Positions 36,846-45,038 of a DNA stretch of 64,000 nt are shown piece after piece; the first letter of the stretch is position 1, and each line of letters starts with the position of its first letter. Position numbers and translations under genes: made by a program. The notes under the pieces were generated by a model that was not told the DNA's origin, did not search any database, and saw nothing but the letters and a program-made list of their open reading frames with translations. Source of the stretch: Pseudoxanthomonas wuyuanensis (lineage in GTDB: Bacteria > Pseudomonadota > Gammaproteobacteria > Xanthomonadales > Xanthomonadaceae); assembly GCF_900215535.1 (NCBI RefSeq), contig NZ_OCND01000001.1, positions 558,001 through 622,000 of the forward strand, written 5' to 3'.

Positions 36846-38227
36846 CAGGCGGCGTCCACCAGTACGTCGAGTTGCTGCATCACCGCGGCGTCGACGGCAT
36901 CCCAGTCGATCTGCGCCAGCGAGTCGCGGCCGCGGGTGGCATCGACCAGGATCCGGCGCTGGATTTCGCTGCGCCGGTGCGCCAGCGCGTACGGGATTAG
37001 CATGAAGGTGACCATGCTGTAGTGGGGCACGAAACGGCCCGGGTGACGCTCCTGCAGCGCGCGTTCGAGCTCGCGTTGCAGCAGGAAATCGGGATCGTCG
37101 ACGCGGTCGCGCATCTCGACGTAGTTTTCCAGCGCCATCGCCTGGATCGCCTCGGCATTGGGCTTGCGTTCGGCTTCGAAAGCCGAAAACGCCGCGGCGC
37201 GGTCAGGCTGGGAGATCAGCTGGCGCGCCAGCGCCACGCAATCCTCGAAGGCGCAGTTCATGCCCTGGCCGTGGAACGGCACCATCGCATGCGCGGCATC
37301 GCCCAGCAGCACCGCACGCCGGTCGATGTGCCAGCGTTGCAGGTACAGTGTGGCCAGCAGGCCGGGCGGGTTGCGTTCCCAGTCCGCTTCCAGATCCGGG
37401 ATCAGCGGCAGCGCGTCGGGGAAATCGCGTTCGAACAGCGCCCGCGCATCGGCGCCGCTGCGCACCGTGGCAAAACTGGGGTCGGCGTTGTCCGCGGCCG
37501 CTTCGTTGGGCAGAAACAGGGTGACGGTGAAGGTCTTTTCGTCGTTGGGCAGGGCGATGCACATGTAGCGGCCGCGCGGCCAGATGTGCAGGGCGTTGGG
37601 TTCGATGAGAAAGCCGCCATCGGCCGCCGGCGGGATCTCCAGCTCCTTGTAGGAATGGCCAAGGAACTCGGTGCGTTCGCCCAGATCGGTTTTCCGCATC
37701 ATCGCCGCACGCAGCGACGAACCGGCGCCATCGGCGCCGACCAGCGAATCGAAGCCGATGGCCTGCCGGCCAGCGTCGCGTTCGTCGACGAAATCGGCCA
37801 CGCCGGCGTCGAAGTCGACCGTGTCCAGCCGGCGGTGGAAATGCAGCGCCGCGCCCGCCTGCTCGGCCAGGTTCAGCAGGGTGATATTCAGATCGCCGCG
37901 GTGGATGGACCAGATGACTTCCGAGTCGTCGCGGCCGTAGCGTTGCAGCTGCTGGCGCCCGTCGCTGGTGTGCACCATGCGCCCGCGCATCATCACCGCC
38001 TGGGTCATCACCGCGTCGTCGGCATCGGCCTGGCGCAGCGCATGGCGTCCGCGTTCGGCCAGCGCCAGGTTGATCGAGCGTCCGCCCTCGTAGCCCTGCA
38101 AGCGCGGGTCGCCGCGCTTTTCGTACACATCCACCCGCCAACCCTCGCGCGCCAGCAGGGTGGCCAGCAGCGCGCCGGCCAGACCGGCGCCGATGATGGT
38201 GATGGAGCGGCTGTCGGCTGCGTTCAA
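36845..38227 (-). CDS. kmo: Kynurenine 3-monooxygenase
   Basis: This FAD enzyme hydroxylates L-kynurenine to 3-hydroxykynurenine with NADPH and O2. From the TTG at 38227 it has 460 residues: the dinucleotide motif ITIIGAGLAGALLATLLARE, GYEGGRSINLALAERGRHAL (family signature), VGADGAGSSLRAAMM, and GDAAHAMVPFHGQGMNCAFE (second FAD motif). I chose the TTG because GGGGAG lies 9 bp upstream and kynU stops 4 bp before it. An ATG at 38266 is in frame but inside kynU. It is the last pathway gene before sbcB. Confidence 0.95.
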   Translation of the reverse strand: MNAADSRSITIIGAGLAGALLATLLAREGWRVDVYEKRGDPRLQGYEGGRSINLALAERGRHALRQADADDAVMTQAVMMRGRMVHTSDGRQQLQRYGRDDSEVIWSIHRGDLNITLLNLAEQAGAALHFHRRLDTVDFDAGVADFVDERDAGRQAIGFDSLVGADGAGSSLRAAMMRKTDLGERTEFLGHSYKELEIPPAADGGFLIEPNALHIWPRGRYMCIALPNDEKTFTVTLFLPNEAAADNADPSFATVRSGADARALFERDFPDALPLIPDLEADWERNPPGLLATLYLQRWHIDRRAVLLGDAAHAMVPFHGQGMNCAFEDCVALARQLISQPDRAAAFSAFEAERKPNAEAIQAMALENYVEMRDRVDDPDFLLQRELERALQERHPGRFVPHYSMVTFMLIPYALAHRRSEIQRRILVDATRGRDSLAQIDWDAVDAAVMQQLDVLVDAA

Positions 38228-38231
38228 TCGA

Positions 38232-39506
38232 TCACACTCCCCGCCACGTTTCCACTTCTTCGACAAACCGGTAGACGTCCATGAAGCGGTTGTACATCGG
38301 TGCGGGCGAGATGCGGATGACGTCCGGTTCGCGCCAGTCGCCCAGCGTGCCGACCGACACCAGGTAGTCGAACAACTCGCGTCCGCGTTCGCGCCCGCCG
38401 ACCACCCGCAGCGACAACTGCGCGCCGCGCTGCGCCGGATCCGAGGGCGTGACGATCTGCAGCACGTCGCCGACGCGGGCGCGGATCAGCGATTCCAGAA
38501 AGCCGGTCAGCTTTTCCGACTTGGCGCGCAGCGCCTGCATGCCGCCGGCCTTGTCGAACAGATCCAGCGAAGCGCGCAGCGGCGCCAGCGCCAGCACCGG
38601 CGGGTTGCTCAGCTGCCAGCCTTCGGCACCTGCGGTGGGGACGAATTCCGGCCCCATCCGGAAACGGGTTTCCTTCTCGTGGCCCCACCAGCCGGCAAAG
38701 CGCGGCCGGTCGGTGCGCGCATGGCGTTCATGCACGAAACAGCCGGCCACCGCACCCGGGCCGGCGTTCATGTATTTGTAGTGGCACCACACGGCAAAGT
38801 CGGCGCCGCTCTCGTGCAGCCGCAACGGCAGGTTGCCGGCCGCGTGGGCCAGGTCGAAACCCACGCTCGCGCCCTGGGCATGGCCAAGGCGGGCGATTTC
38901 CGCCAAATCGAAGGCCTGGCCGGTGCGGTACTGGATGCCCGGCCACAGCACCAGCGCCAGGCGCGCACCATGCTCGGCGATGGCGCGCTCGATGGCCTGC
39001 ATCGACAGCGTGCCGTTTTCCTGATCCGGTTCGAGTTCTATCAGATCGGTGGCCGGATCGAAGCCATGGAAACGGATCTGCGATTCCACCGCATGCCGGT
39101 CCGACGGAAACGCGCCGGCCTCGATCAGGATGGCGGAGCGCTCGGTGGTGGGCCGGTAGAAGCTGACCATCATCAGGTGCAGATTGGCGGTCAGCGAGTT
39201 CATCGCCACCACTTCGGCAGGCTGTGCGCCAACCACGCGGGCCAGCGGTTCGCGCATCAGCTCGTGGTAGGTCATCCATTGCGCGTGGCCGGTGAAATGG
39301 CCTTCCACGGCTTCCATCGCCCATTTGTCCAGCACCTCGTTGACCTGGGTACGCGCCGCGCGCGGCTGCAGGCCCAGCGAATTGCCGCAGAAATAAAGCT
39401 GCTCGTTGTGCTGGTGCTTGGGAATCAGGAATTCGTTGCGCAACAGGCGCAGCGGATCGGCGGCGTCCAGGGCGATGGCATGGGTGCGGGATAGAGGGTC
39501 GGTCAT
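38232..39506 (-). CDS. kynU: Kynureninase
   Basis: The 424-residue PLP enzyme splits 3-hydroxykynurenine to 3-hydroxyanthranilate and alanine. Family motifs are FCGNSLGLQPR (residues ~39-49), MNSLTANLHLMMVSFYRPT, GFDLAHAAGNLPLRLHE (Asp for the PLP nitrogen) and CHYKYMNAGPGAVAGCFVHE, which holds the lysine that binds PLP. It lies between the decarboxylase gene (99 bp upstream, with a REP pair in the gap) and kmo (4-bp gap). Confidence 0.96.
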   Translation of the reverse strand: MTDPLSRTHAIALDAADPLRLLRNEFLIPKHQHNEQLYFCGNSLGLQPRAARTQVNEVLDKWAMEAVEGHFTGHAQWMTYHELMREPLARVVGAQPAEVVAMNSLTANLHLMMVSFYRPTTERSAILIEAGAFPSDRHAVESQIRFHGFDPATDLIELEPDQENGTLSMQAIERAIAEHGARLALVLWPGIQYRTGQAFDLAEIARLGHAQGASVGFDLAHAAGNLPLRLHESGADFAVWCHYKYMNAGPGAVAGCFVHERHARTDRPRFAGWWGHEKETRFRMGPEFVPTAGAEGWQLSNPPVLALAPLRASLDLFDKAGGMQALRAKSEKLTGFLESLIRARVGDVLQIVTPSDPAQRGAQLSLRVVGGRERGRELFDYLVSVGTLGDWREPDVIRISPAPMYNRFMDVYRFVEEVETWRGV

Positions 39507-39523
39507 GGAGTTCTTGGGATGCT

Positions 39524-39591
39524 GTAGGAGCGACGTCAGTCGCGATGGTTTAGGGGGCCCGGGATGCGGTCGCGACTGACGTCGCTCCTAC
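39524..39591. repeat. GTAG-type REP pair in the kynU leader
   Basis: GTAGGAGCGACGTCAGTCGC at 39524 faces GCGACTGACGTCGCTCCTAC ending at 39591. It fills the gap between the decarboxylase and kynureninase genes, so the mRNA would carry a strong hairpin there. Confidence 0.85.
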
Positions 39592-39604
39592 GGAGTGCAG
39601 TTGT

Positions 39605-40615
39605 TCATAGAAATCTCGACATCGGCAGCCCCAGCCATTCCAGCGCGGTGCCGTGGTACAGCCGCGCCTGCTGCGCTTCGTCCAGGCCCAGCGCGGCGAT
39701 GCCGGCGCCCGGCTCCTGCTCGCCCAGCGGGAACGGGTAGTCGGTGCCCAGCATGACGCGCTCGGTGCCAACGGTGTCCAGCAGGTAGCGCAGCGCACGC
39801 GGATCGGCCACCCACGAATCGAAATACACCCGGCCCAGGTATTCGCGCGGGTTGCGCGGATTGTCGGTGGCCACCAGATCCGGCCGCATGTGGAAGCCGT
39901 GCTCGATGCGGCCGATGGTGTAGGGAAAGCTGCCGCCGCCATGGGCGAAACAGACCTTCAGGCCGGGCAACCGTTCCAACACGCCGCCGAAGATCAGGCA
40001 GCAGGCCGCGCGCGATTGCTCGGCCGGCATGCCGACCAGCCACGGCAGCCAGTACTTGGGCATCGAGGCGGTACCCATCATGTCCCAGGGATGCACCAGG
40101 ATGGCCGCGCCCAGTTCGCTGGCGGCCTGGAAGAACTCGAACAGCTCCGGCGCATCCAGATTCCAGTCGCCCACATGCGAACCGATCTGCACGCCCTGCA
40201 GGCCCAGCTGATCCATGCAGCGTTCCAGCTCCTGCACCGCCAGCCGCGGCGACTGCAGCGGCACGGTGCCCAGGCCGGCGTAGTGGCGCGGATGATCGCG
40301 GCAGGCGGTGGCGGTGTGGTCGTTCAGCGCCTGGTGCAGCGCCAGCGCCCGGTCCGGCTTGGCCCAGTAGCTGAACATCACCGGTACCGTGCTGAGCACC
40401 TGCACCTGCACGCCGAAACGGGCGTAATCGTCGATGCGCACCTGGGTATCCCAGGTCTTGGGCAGGATTTCGCGGAAGAACTTGCCGTCCTTGTAGATGC
40501 GGTGGCGGCCGTCGTCGCCGTGATGGATCACCGGAAACCGCGCATCGCCGTACTTGCTGGCCAGGTCGGGCCAGTCGCGGGGCAGGAAGTGCGCGTGGGT
40601 GTCGATTTTGAGCAT
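39605..40615 (-). CDS. nbaD: 2-amino-3-carboxymuconate-6-semialdehyde decarboxylase
   Basis: The 336-residue amidohydrolase-fold enzyme removes CO2 from ACMS, directing the pathway to 2-aminomuconate semialdehyde and away from quinolinate. The metal ligands are visible: KIDTHAHFLPRDWP (HxH at residues 7-9), AAILVHPWDMMGTASMPKYW, the CFAHGGGSFPYTIGR histidine, and MLGTDYPFPLGEQEPG with the catalytic Asp. Its first six codons are the attachment core of the 10.5-kb element upstream, so the ORF is intact but its native leader now lies beyond 51137. The new leader has no strong RBS (CGGGAATTC before the ATG). Confidence 0.95.
   Translation of the reverse strand: MLKIDTHAHFLPRDWPDLASKYGDARFPVIHHGDDGRHRIYKDGKFFREILPKTWDTQVRIDDYARFGVQVQVLSTVPVMFSYWAKPDRALALHQALNDHTATACRDHPRHYAGLGTVPLQSPRLAVQELERCMDQLGLQGVQIGSHVGDWNLDAPELFEFFQAASELGAAILVHPWDMMGTASMPKYWLPWLVGMPAEQSRAACCLIFGGVLERLPGLKVCFAHGGGSFPYTIGRIEHGFHMRPDLVATDNPRNPREYLGRVYFDSWVADPRALRYLLDTVGTERVMLGTDYPFPLGEQEPGAGIAALGLDEAQQARLYHGTALEWLGLPMSRFL
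40599..40615. other. Attachment site, left copy
   Basis: GTGTCGATTTTGAGCAT is identical to 51121-51137. Read on the minus strand it is the ATG and next codons (MLKID plus two bases of Thr) of the ACMS decarboxylase gene. Confidence 0.88.
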
Positions 40616-40673
40616 GAATTCCCGAAAGCCTTGTGCTGCCTAGCCTTGGCGGCTCGTCGGCGGATTCGGGCGC

Positions 40674-40696
40674 ATTTTCACCCGCATCTACACCCC
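40674..40696. repeat. Possible integrase arm site, left end
   Basis: 19 of 23 bases match 50975-50997 in the same orientation, with the shared core TTTCACCCGCAT. It lies 58 bp inside the left attachment core. Confidence 0.4.
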
Positions 40697-40783
40697 TGTT
40701 TCCAAGCCGCTGCACCAATGTGGTTAGGGTACCCGAACGCCGGCAACCGGTCAGGGTGATGCGCCCGGTTGCGCCCGCCCGGT

Positions 40784-41023
40784 TCAGCTCGCGGGCATCC
40801 GGTACACATGACCGACAAAGTTGGCGTCTTCGTCGTCGGGGTGGTTTAGGCTCATCGGGTCGTCCGCGGCCGTGGAGTAGGAGGTCGGCCACCGCATCGC
40901 TGGGTTGTCCTCGTCTTCCATCAACGCCCACAGCGCAACAGGCTGCTCGAACGTGCCCTCGGTATCCTTGAAGACGGAGAACCAGCCCGGAGGGGCGGCG
41001 GTGATGCTGATTGCTTTGGGCAT
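40784..41023 (-). CDS. Small hypothetical protein of the element
   Basis: A 79-residue acidic protein (GWFSVFKDTEGTFEQPVALW, then DDEDANFVGHVYRMP) with no family I recognise. AAGGA lies 7 bp before the ATG, which supports translation. It is the last element gene before the host decarboxylase and reads towards it; a hairpin at 40743-40772 lies between. Confidence 0.6.
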   Translation of the reverse strand: MPKAISITAAPPGWFSVFKDTEGTFEQPVALWALMEDEDNPAMRWPTSYSTAADDPMSLNHPDDEDANFVGHVYRMPAS

Positions 41024-41165
41024 GGTTGGATCCTTGCTGGCGAGGTCGATTAATCCTACTCTTACCGTCTATGACGGGCGGAATTTGATGCCCGCACCGT
41101 CAATATCCTTCGGACAAAAGCCCTCGCCACAAGTTGATGGCGGCATGGGCGAAGTTCTACGGCTA

Positions 41166-42200
41166 CTAGGCGCGGTCGTCCTTACCGTCATTCCAGGGTG
41201 CCTTGTGCCAGCGCTTGTCGAATACCCAATGCCAGAACATGACCGGCGCGTTTCCGGGGTGTGTGACGGCATGCGTCCGCATCGTTGGCGATAGCTCAGC
41301 GTGCGCCAGCACAACCTCGTCGGACTGCCGCGAACTGGCGAAGACGCGCTCATAAGCGAACCGGCAGATCATTGAGTTCATCTGCTGCACCTTGTCGGCA
41401 TCTGAGACGTCGACGTGCGTCCAATCGTCGGGCACGTCGTACCCCGTAGCCCCGTAGACCAGAAGCCAAGGGGTTACCGGAAACAGGAGTAGCACGTGGC
41501 CGTCCGGCTGATGGACATAGGGCAGAAGCCGGTCCGGTGGCAGCGTTGGATCAAACCAGACGACCGGGTTGTCACTGGTGACGAAGGGGATTCCGCTCGT
41601 GTTGTGGAGCAGAAAGAAAGTCGACTTGTTGAACACGCTCTCTGCATGCGTTATCGCCTCCGGGATCGCGTGGATAGAGGCGTGCGGATCCACCGCAAAT
41701 CGAAGTTGATCGACCAACTCCCCGCTCTCCGATTGAAAGACAGCCTCAGCGAGGGCAGGCGGAGGTGGGGGCAGGACGATTCGCCCGGTCGCGATGTTGT
41801 AGCGGAGCTTGTGATGCAGCCTCTCAGCATGCAGGCGCTCGTATGCGTTTCGGGTACTGGGAACGCGCGCATACTGTGCGGCGATAAACTCCGCAAGTCT
41901 GTTGTAGTGCTGAGACGCAAGCGGTTCTCGCGTAAGCAGATAGTCGACGAGATCGTTCCAGCCATCCTCGACGGATCTACCCAGAAAGTCCTCAATGGAA
42001 TTACTATCCCAGCCGCCGTCCGATGTTGGCTGGCGGTAGTAGTGAAACTCGTACCCGACTTGACTAGGGTGTCTCAGCTTCGGTCGGCGAGGATAATCCT
42101 TGCGGTAGGTGAATAGCTCACCTTGCGGGTTGCAGAACCGCTTCAGGTACACCATCGGCACAAAATGGTGCTTGTTCTTCTCTTCCTCAGCGGAGGACAT
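41166..42200 (-). CDS. DUF4238 domain protein
   Basis: The 344-residue protein begins with the DUF4238 signature NKHHFVPMVYLKRFCNPQGE and keeps the family's mid-region (FLLHNTSGIPFVTSDNPVVW) and C-terminal NSMICRFAYERVFAS. The conserved His-His and Asp-Asn residues suggest an enzyme, but no reaction is established. GGAG is well placed before the ATG at 42200. In a satellite's accessory zone such a gene is often cargo; a defence or host-interaction role would be a guess. Length and motifs look intact. Confidence 0.85.
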   Translation of the reverse strand: MSSAEEEKNKHHFVPMVYLKRFCNPQGELFTYRKDYPRRPKLRHPSQVGYEFHYYRQPTSDGGWDSNSIEDFLGRSVEDGWNDLVDYLLTREPLASQHYNRLAEFIAAQYARVPSTRNAYERLHAERLHHKLRYNIATGRIVLPPPPPALAEAVFQSESGELVDQLRFAVDPHASIHAIPEAITHAESVFNKSTFFLLHNTSGIPFVTSDNPVVWFDPTLPPDRLLPYVHQPDGHVLLLFPVTPWLLVYGATGYDVPDDWTHVDVSDADKVQQMNSMICRFAYERVFASSRQSDEVVLAHAELSPTMRTHAVTHPGNAPVMFWHWVFDKRWHKAPWNDGKDDRA

Positions 42201-42227
42201 GGCAGCTCCGTGATTGACACGCCAACA

Positions 42228-42317
42228 CTACGCCGCCACGCGCCCTTTCTTCAAGCTGGCGATCCAGGCGTCTACCTCCGTCTCGGCCCAGCGGGACCGG
42301 TTGCCAATCTTCACCGG
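42228..42317 (-). pseudogene. Remnant of an AlpA-type regulator (C-terminal part)
   Basis: On the minus strand bases 42314 to 42228 read VKIGNRSRWAETEVDAWIAS and then LKKGRVAA before a stop. This is the wing and final helix of an AlpA/excisionase-type HTH protein (compare ARAWRLSDINDYLIRIA in the intact gene at 48962). The N-terminal HTH half is gone; unrelated sequence starts at about 42318. Confidence 0.6.
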
Positions 42318-42353
42318 CACCGAGAAGGCGTCGACGTTGAACGCGATGAGCCG

Positions 42354-42494
42354 ATGCTGTGGTTTCCAGAGAAGGATGCCGCGCTCCACGTTGCGAGGAC
42401 CATCGCCGACGCTCGGAACTTCTACAGCGGCGCGCCCACGGCGGTTGAGGTGGAGATGGGCGATCGTCGTGAACGGGTGGCTGCGTTCACCTGA
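42354..42494 (+). other. Possible plus-strand gene fragment
   Basis: MLWFPEKDAALHVARTIADA and the 26 residues after it (RNFYSGAPTAVEVEMG and on to a stop) read like the C-terminal end of a real protein. No start or upstream part is credible, and it faces the opposite way to most element genes. It abuts the AlpA remnant, so this may be a deletion junction. I do not recognise the family. Confidence 0.3.
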
Positions 42495-42524
42495 CGGAGG
42501 TGCATCTTCCGCCGGCGCCGACTC

Positions 42525-42863
42525 TCAGTGCTGGGCTTTCCGCCCCGCACGCAGATCTTCCCGCGAAAGTGTCGGCTCAATGGCCGGCGGCGCTCCCAGG
42601 CGGTCGTCGAGGACTTCCAGCCTCAGCCGCTCCGCGTTGACGGCCGCCCAGCGCTCCACCATCCGCTTTGCGTGGGCCAACGTTGCGGCATAGCCATGCC
42701 CTTTTGCGTCCGAGCGTTGGCGGTTGACGGTCATCAGCCATCGTCCCTCTGACACCCTGTTAATCAGCGCAACTTCATGCCTATTGCGCCGCAGCCAATG
42801 ATGGCCGTACCGATCGTCGAGGTGCCAGTGGAAGTCGTCGGGGAGCATGCAGAGAGGATACAT
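42525..42863 (-). CDS. Hypothetical protein of the element
   Basis: About 112 residues from the ATG at 42863. It has an aromatic, basic first half (DFHWHLDDRYGHHWLRRNRH) with RWLMTVNRQRSDAKGHGYA, and a helical second half (THAKRMVERWAAVNAERLRL-like). Start is uncertain: 42848 and 42974 are also in frame and no site has a good RBS. I do not recognise a family. Confidence 0.5.
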   Translation of the reverse strand: MYPLCMLPDDFHWHLDDRYGHHWLRRNRHEVALINRVSEGRWLMTVNRQRSDAKGHGYAATLAHAKRMVERWAAVNAERLRLEVLDDRLGAPPAIEPTLSREDLRAGRKAQH

Positions 42864-42989
42864 CGGGCCATTCCATGGCCTGAGACCCTGCCGCGATGCA
42901 AAGCCGTGCTTCGGCTGTCGATTAAGCCTATAACAGCGACAGGCGCCTGGAAGCGCCCGTCCGCTTGTGCTCACTTTTCGTAATCACAG

Positions 42990-43038
42990 CAAGTGATTTA
43001 CTTGTCGAAACGGATGAGATTCCTACCGGTTATCCACA
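42990..43038. promoter_or_regulatory. AT-rich stretch with an inverted repeat and a DnaA-box match
   Basis: CAAGT-GATTT-ACTTG (42990-43004) is a perfect inverted repeat, and TTATCCACA (43030-43038) fits the DnaA-box consensus. This is the AT-richest part of the element, upstream of the DUF1508 gene. It could be a promoter region or an origin element. Confidence 0.3.
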
Positions 43039-43116
43039 AGGTTATCTGCAACGGTGTGGGCTTGGAGGATGTACCGTGGTGGTGCAGCAACAGGCTGCGA
43101 TTCTAAGAGACTCGAA

Positions 43117-43322
43117 ATGGCAGGTGAGCCGAAGCAATTCTTGCTATACAAAGACAATGCAAGCGAATGGCGCTGGACGCTTTATGCGGCCAATGCAAGA
43201 AGATCGCGGATAGCGCCGAAGGTTATAAGAACAAGGCAGACTGTATACACGGCGCGCGCCTTGTCGCGTCAGTATCGACTAGTGCCGGAATATGGAACTC
43301 CGTCAGCGAGGAGTGGGAATAG
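43117..43322 (+). pseudogene. DUF1508 (YegP-like) gene with a one-base frameshift
   Basis: From the ATG at 43117 the first 26 codons read a DUF1508 domain (KQFLLYKDNASEWRWTLYAA). After AAT at 43192-43194 the frame is lost, but one frame over it continues exactly as the family should: KKIADSAEGYKNKADCIHGA, then RLVASVSTSAGIWNS, ending at the TAG at 43320-43322. One base is missing around 43195. The family is a small all-beta fold of unclear function. Cause could be mutation, recoding or a sequencing error. Base composition is lower in GC than its neighbours. Confidence 0.75.
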
Positions 43323-43421
43323 TATGCAATCGAACTCGCGTCAGGGTCCTGGCGCGAGTTTCTTGCGATACAACGTGAAGACGGTTTCCGATTTTTCTCT
43401 CTACGGCGCTGGCGCTAAGCA

Positions 43422-43922
43422 TCACTTTGGAAATGTGAAAATCACTTGGTCGGCATTAGAATCATAATGGGACTTGCCCAGCACGCGGGTCAGCGCCTGT
43501 CCGGTTTCCCCAGTGCCCGCAGGTTGGCGGGCGTGGACGTGGACCGCGATCCACTCCTTCGCCGGGTTGCGACCCTGCGCGACCAGCGTTCGGAGTGCTG
43601 CCCGGGCGACGTGCTTTGTATCCGCGGCGACTTCTTCGTATCCGCCAATCGAGGCATCCTCCCGATAGTTGATCGCGAACCGATAGCTGCGATTATCAGA
43701 CTCTAGAAGCTCGATGTCGTTCCAATTGGGGCGAAGCTGGCCGACTTCGGCTAGGAAGGCGTCTCTGAACCTCTCTTGGGCACTCATCACGGGCGCGGTA
43801 TCAGACGAGGCGGTCACGTCCAGCGATTCGGCCTTGAATTTTTTCGATGGCCTACTGTCGTCGCTGCCGGCAGTGCATGCAGTGAGGAACAGTAGGGTGG
43901 CGAGTATCGGCAAGTGTTTCAT
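43422..43922 (-). CDS. Hypothetical lipoprotein of the element
   Basis: The 166-residue protein has a clear lipoprotein signal (MKHLPILATLLFLTAC) with GGGAGG well placed before the ATG. The mature part is acidic then mixed (NDIELLESDNRSYRFAINYR, with a final HYDSNADQVIFTFPK). It resembles nothing I can name. A surface or periplasmic protein in a satellite is notable because such products can alter host phage or conjugation susceptibility, but nothing here shows that. Confidence 0.7.
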   Translation of the reverse strand: MKHLPILATLLFLTACTAGSDDSRPSKKFKAESLDVTASSDTAPVMSAQERFRDAFLAEVGQLRPNWNDIELLESDNRSYRFAINYREDASIGGYEEVAADTKHVARAALRTLVAQGRNPAKEWIAVHVHARQPAGTGETGQALTRVLGKSHYDSNADQVIFTFPK

Positions 43923-43997
43923 GTGCCCTCCCCGGGCAGCGGGTCATTTCAGCATAGCGAGCAGTAGCGACGGCCGCCATCGCCACGTAATCCAGGT

Positions 43998-44672
43998 TCA
44001 CGGCGCTTGCTGGCGTGCCGGCGCTTCCCCCACGTAGGTCCGCATCGTCGCCAGCGCCCGCTGTAGCGCCGGATTGCCATCAATCTGCGAGGCGACGTAA
44101 TCGTGCATCCCCAGCGCCAGCAGACCCTCGCGGTTACGATCGAAGCTGCGCAGGTCGTGGACGATCTCGGCCTTGAATTCGGCGTCCTGGCGATCTTCGA
44201 GCAGGCGAATACCGTCGCAGATGGCGTCAACGCGGGTCCAATCGGTTTGCACAGGCTCGTTCCAAGGCGCAAAGCTCTCGGCCACGCGCGCCGCCTCGCC
44301 AGCGAGCGCTTGGTATCCGCGCGCAATGTGATCGACACGGCCTGATCGGCTGGTCGTTCCGGCCGCCAGTTCCAACTCACGGGCGCTTTCCTGCAAGCGT
44401 CGGGCAGCGGTTGCGAGGACGGCACGGGCCTCGCCAAGACGCTGCTGCAACCAACACAGGCCGTGACCGGTGTAGCGGTGGCGGATCGGCGCGCCCTCGG
44501 CCTCGATCGAAGCGGCCTCGTCGAGTTCGTCGAAATGGTCGAGGCGCTGGTACAGCTCGGCGGCGAGCCGGGCCGCATCCAGTTCCATCTCGTGCAGGGC
44601 GACAACGCGCTCCCGCTCCCCTTGGAAGTAGAGCGCGTCGCGCTCGGTCTTGGTGCTGGTGGTTGCGGTCAT
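43998..44672 (-). CDS. Hypothetical alpha-helical protein of the element
   Basis: At 224 residues it is predicted largely helical, with charged coiled-coil-like runs (ERVVALHEMELDAARLAAEL; QQRLGEARAVLATAARRLQE). AGGAG precedes the ATG at 44672. No family recognised. It is followed by the lipoprotein gene and preceded by a small gene 60 bp away on the same strand. Confidence 0.62.
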   Translation of the reverse strand: MTATTSTKTERDALYFQGERERVVALHEMELDAARLAAELYQRLDHFDELDEAASIEAEGAPIRHRYTGHGLCWLQQRLGEARAVLATAARRLQESARELELAAGTTSRSGRVDHIARGYQALAGEAARVAESFAPWNEPVQTDWTRVDAICDGIRLLEDRQDAEFKAEIVHDLRSFDRNREGLLALGMHDYVASQIDGNPALQRALATMRTYVGEAPARQQAP

Positions 44673-44732
44673 GGTTTCTCCTATGCGCCGGCGGCGCGTG
44701 CTCTGACATTCGGCTGGAATGCCCCTGAATCG

Positions 44733-45038
44733 TTACTCACTAGATCGCGATATTTCGCATCCGTTTAGCTGCATCGCCCGCCGCAGCAGACCGAAGTCGG
44801 GCGGATCGCGCCGGAGCGCCGCCAATGCCCAGCGGCGCCAGCGGACACGGGTTCGGCGATCGCGGGCGCTCGGGCACGCGTTGAGAGCACGCAGACGGTC
44901 ACCCGCACGCAGAACGGCCCAAGCGGCAGCCACGGTGGCGCGGCGGTCGCCGGCCAGCACTGCGGCGGCCATGTCTCGCCGCGCGTCCCGGAAGGCGTGG
45001 CGCGCTTGCTGCAGGGATTCCGCAGCATGTTCGGTCAT
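44733..45038 (-). CDS. Hypothetical small basic protein of the element
   Basis: A 101-residue Ala/Arg-rich helical protein (SLQQARHAFRDARRDMAAAV). Its ATGA start overlaps the stop of the small-terminase gene by 4 bp and GGAGGG lies upstream, so the pair is translationally coupled. That arrangement suggests a partner or modulator of the terminase subunit, which is inference only. Confidence 0.62.
   Translation of the reverse strand: MTEHAAESLQQARHAFRDARRDMAAAVLAGDRRATVAAAWAVLRAGDRLRALNACPSARDRRTRVRWRRWALAALRRDPPDFGLLRRAMQLNGCEISRSSE

Noticed and set aside
44711..44760. A plus-strand gene antisense to the small satellite genes
   Set aside because: Open frames there lack RBS and protein-like composition, while the minus-strand genes are linked by stop/start overlaps.
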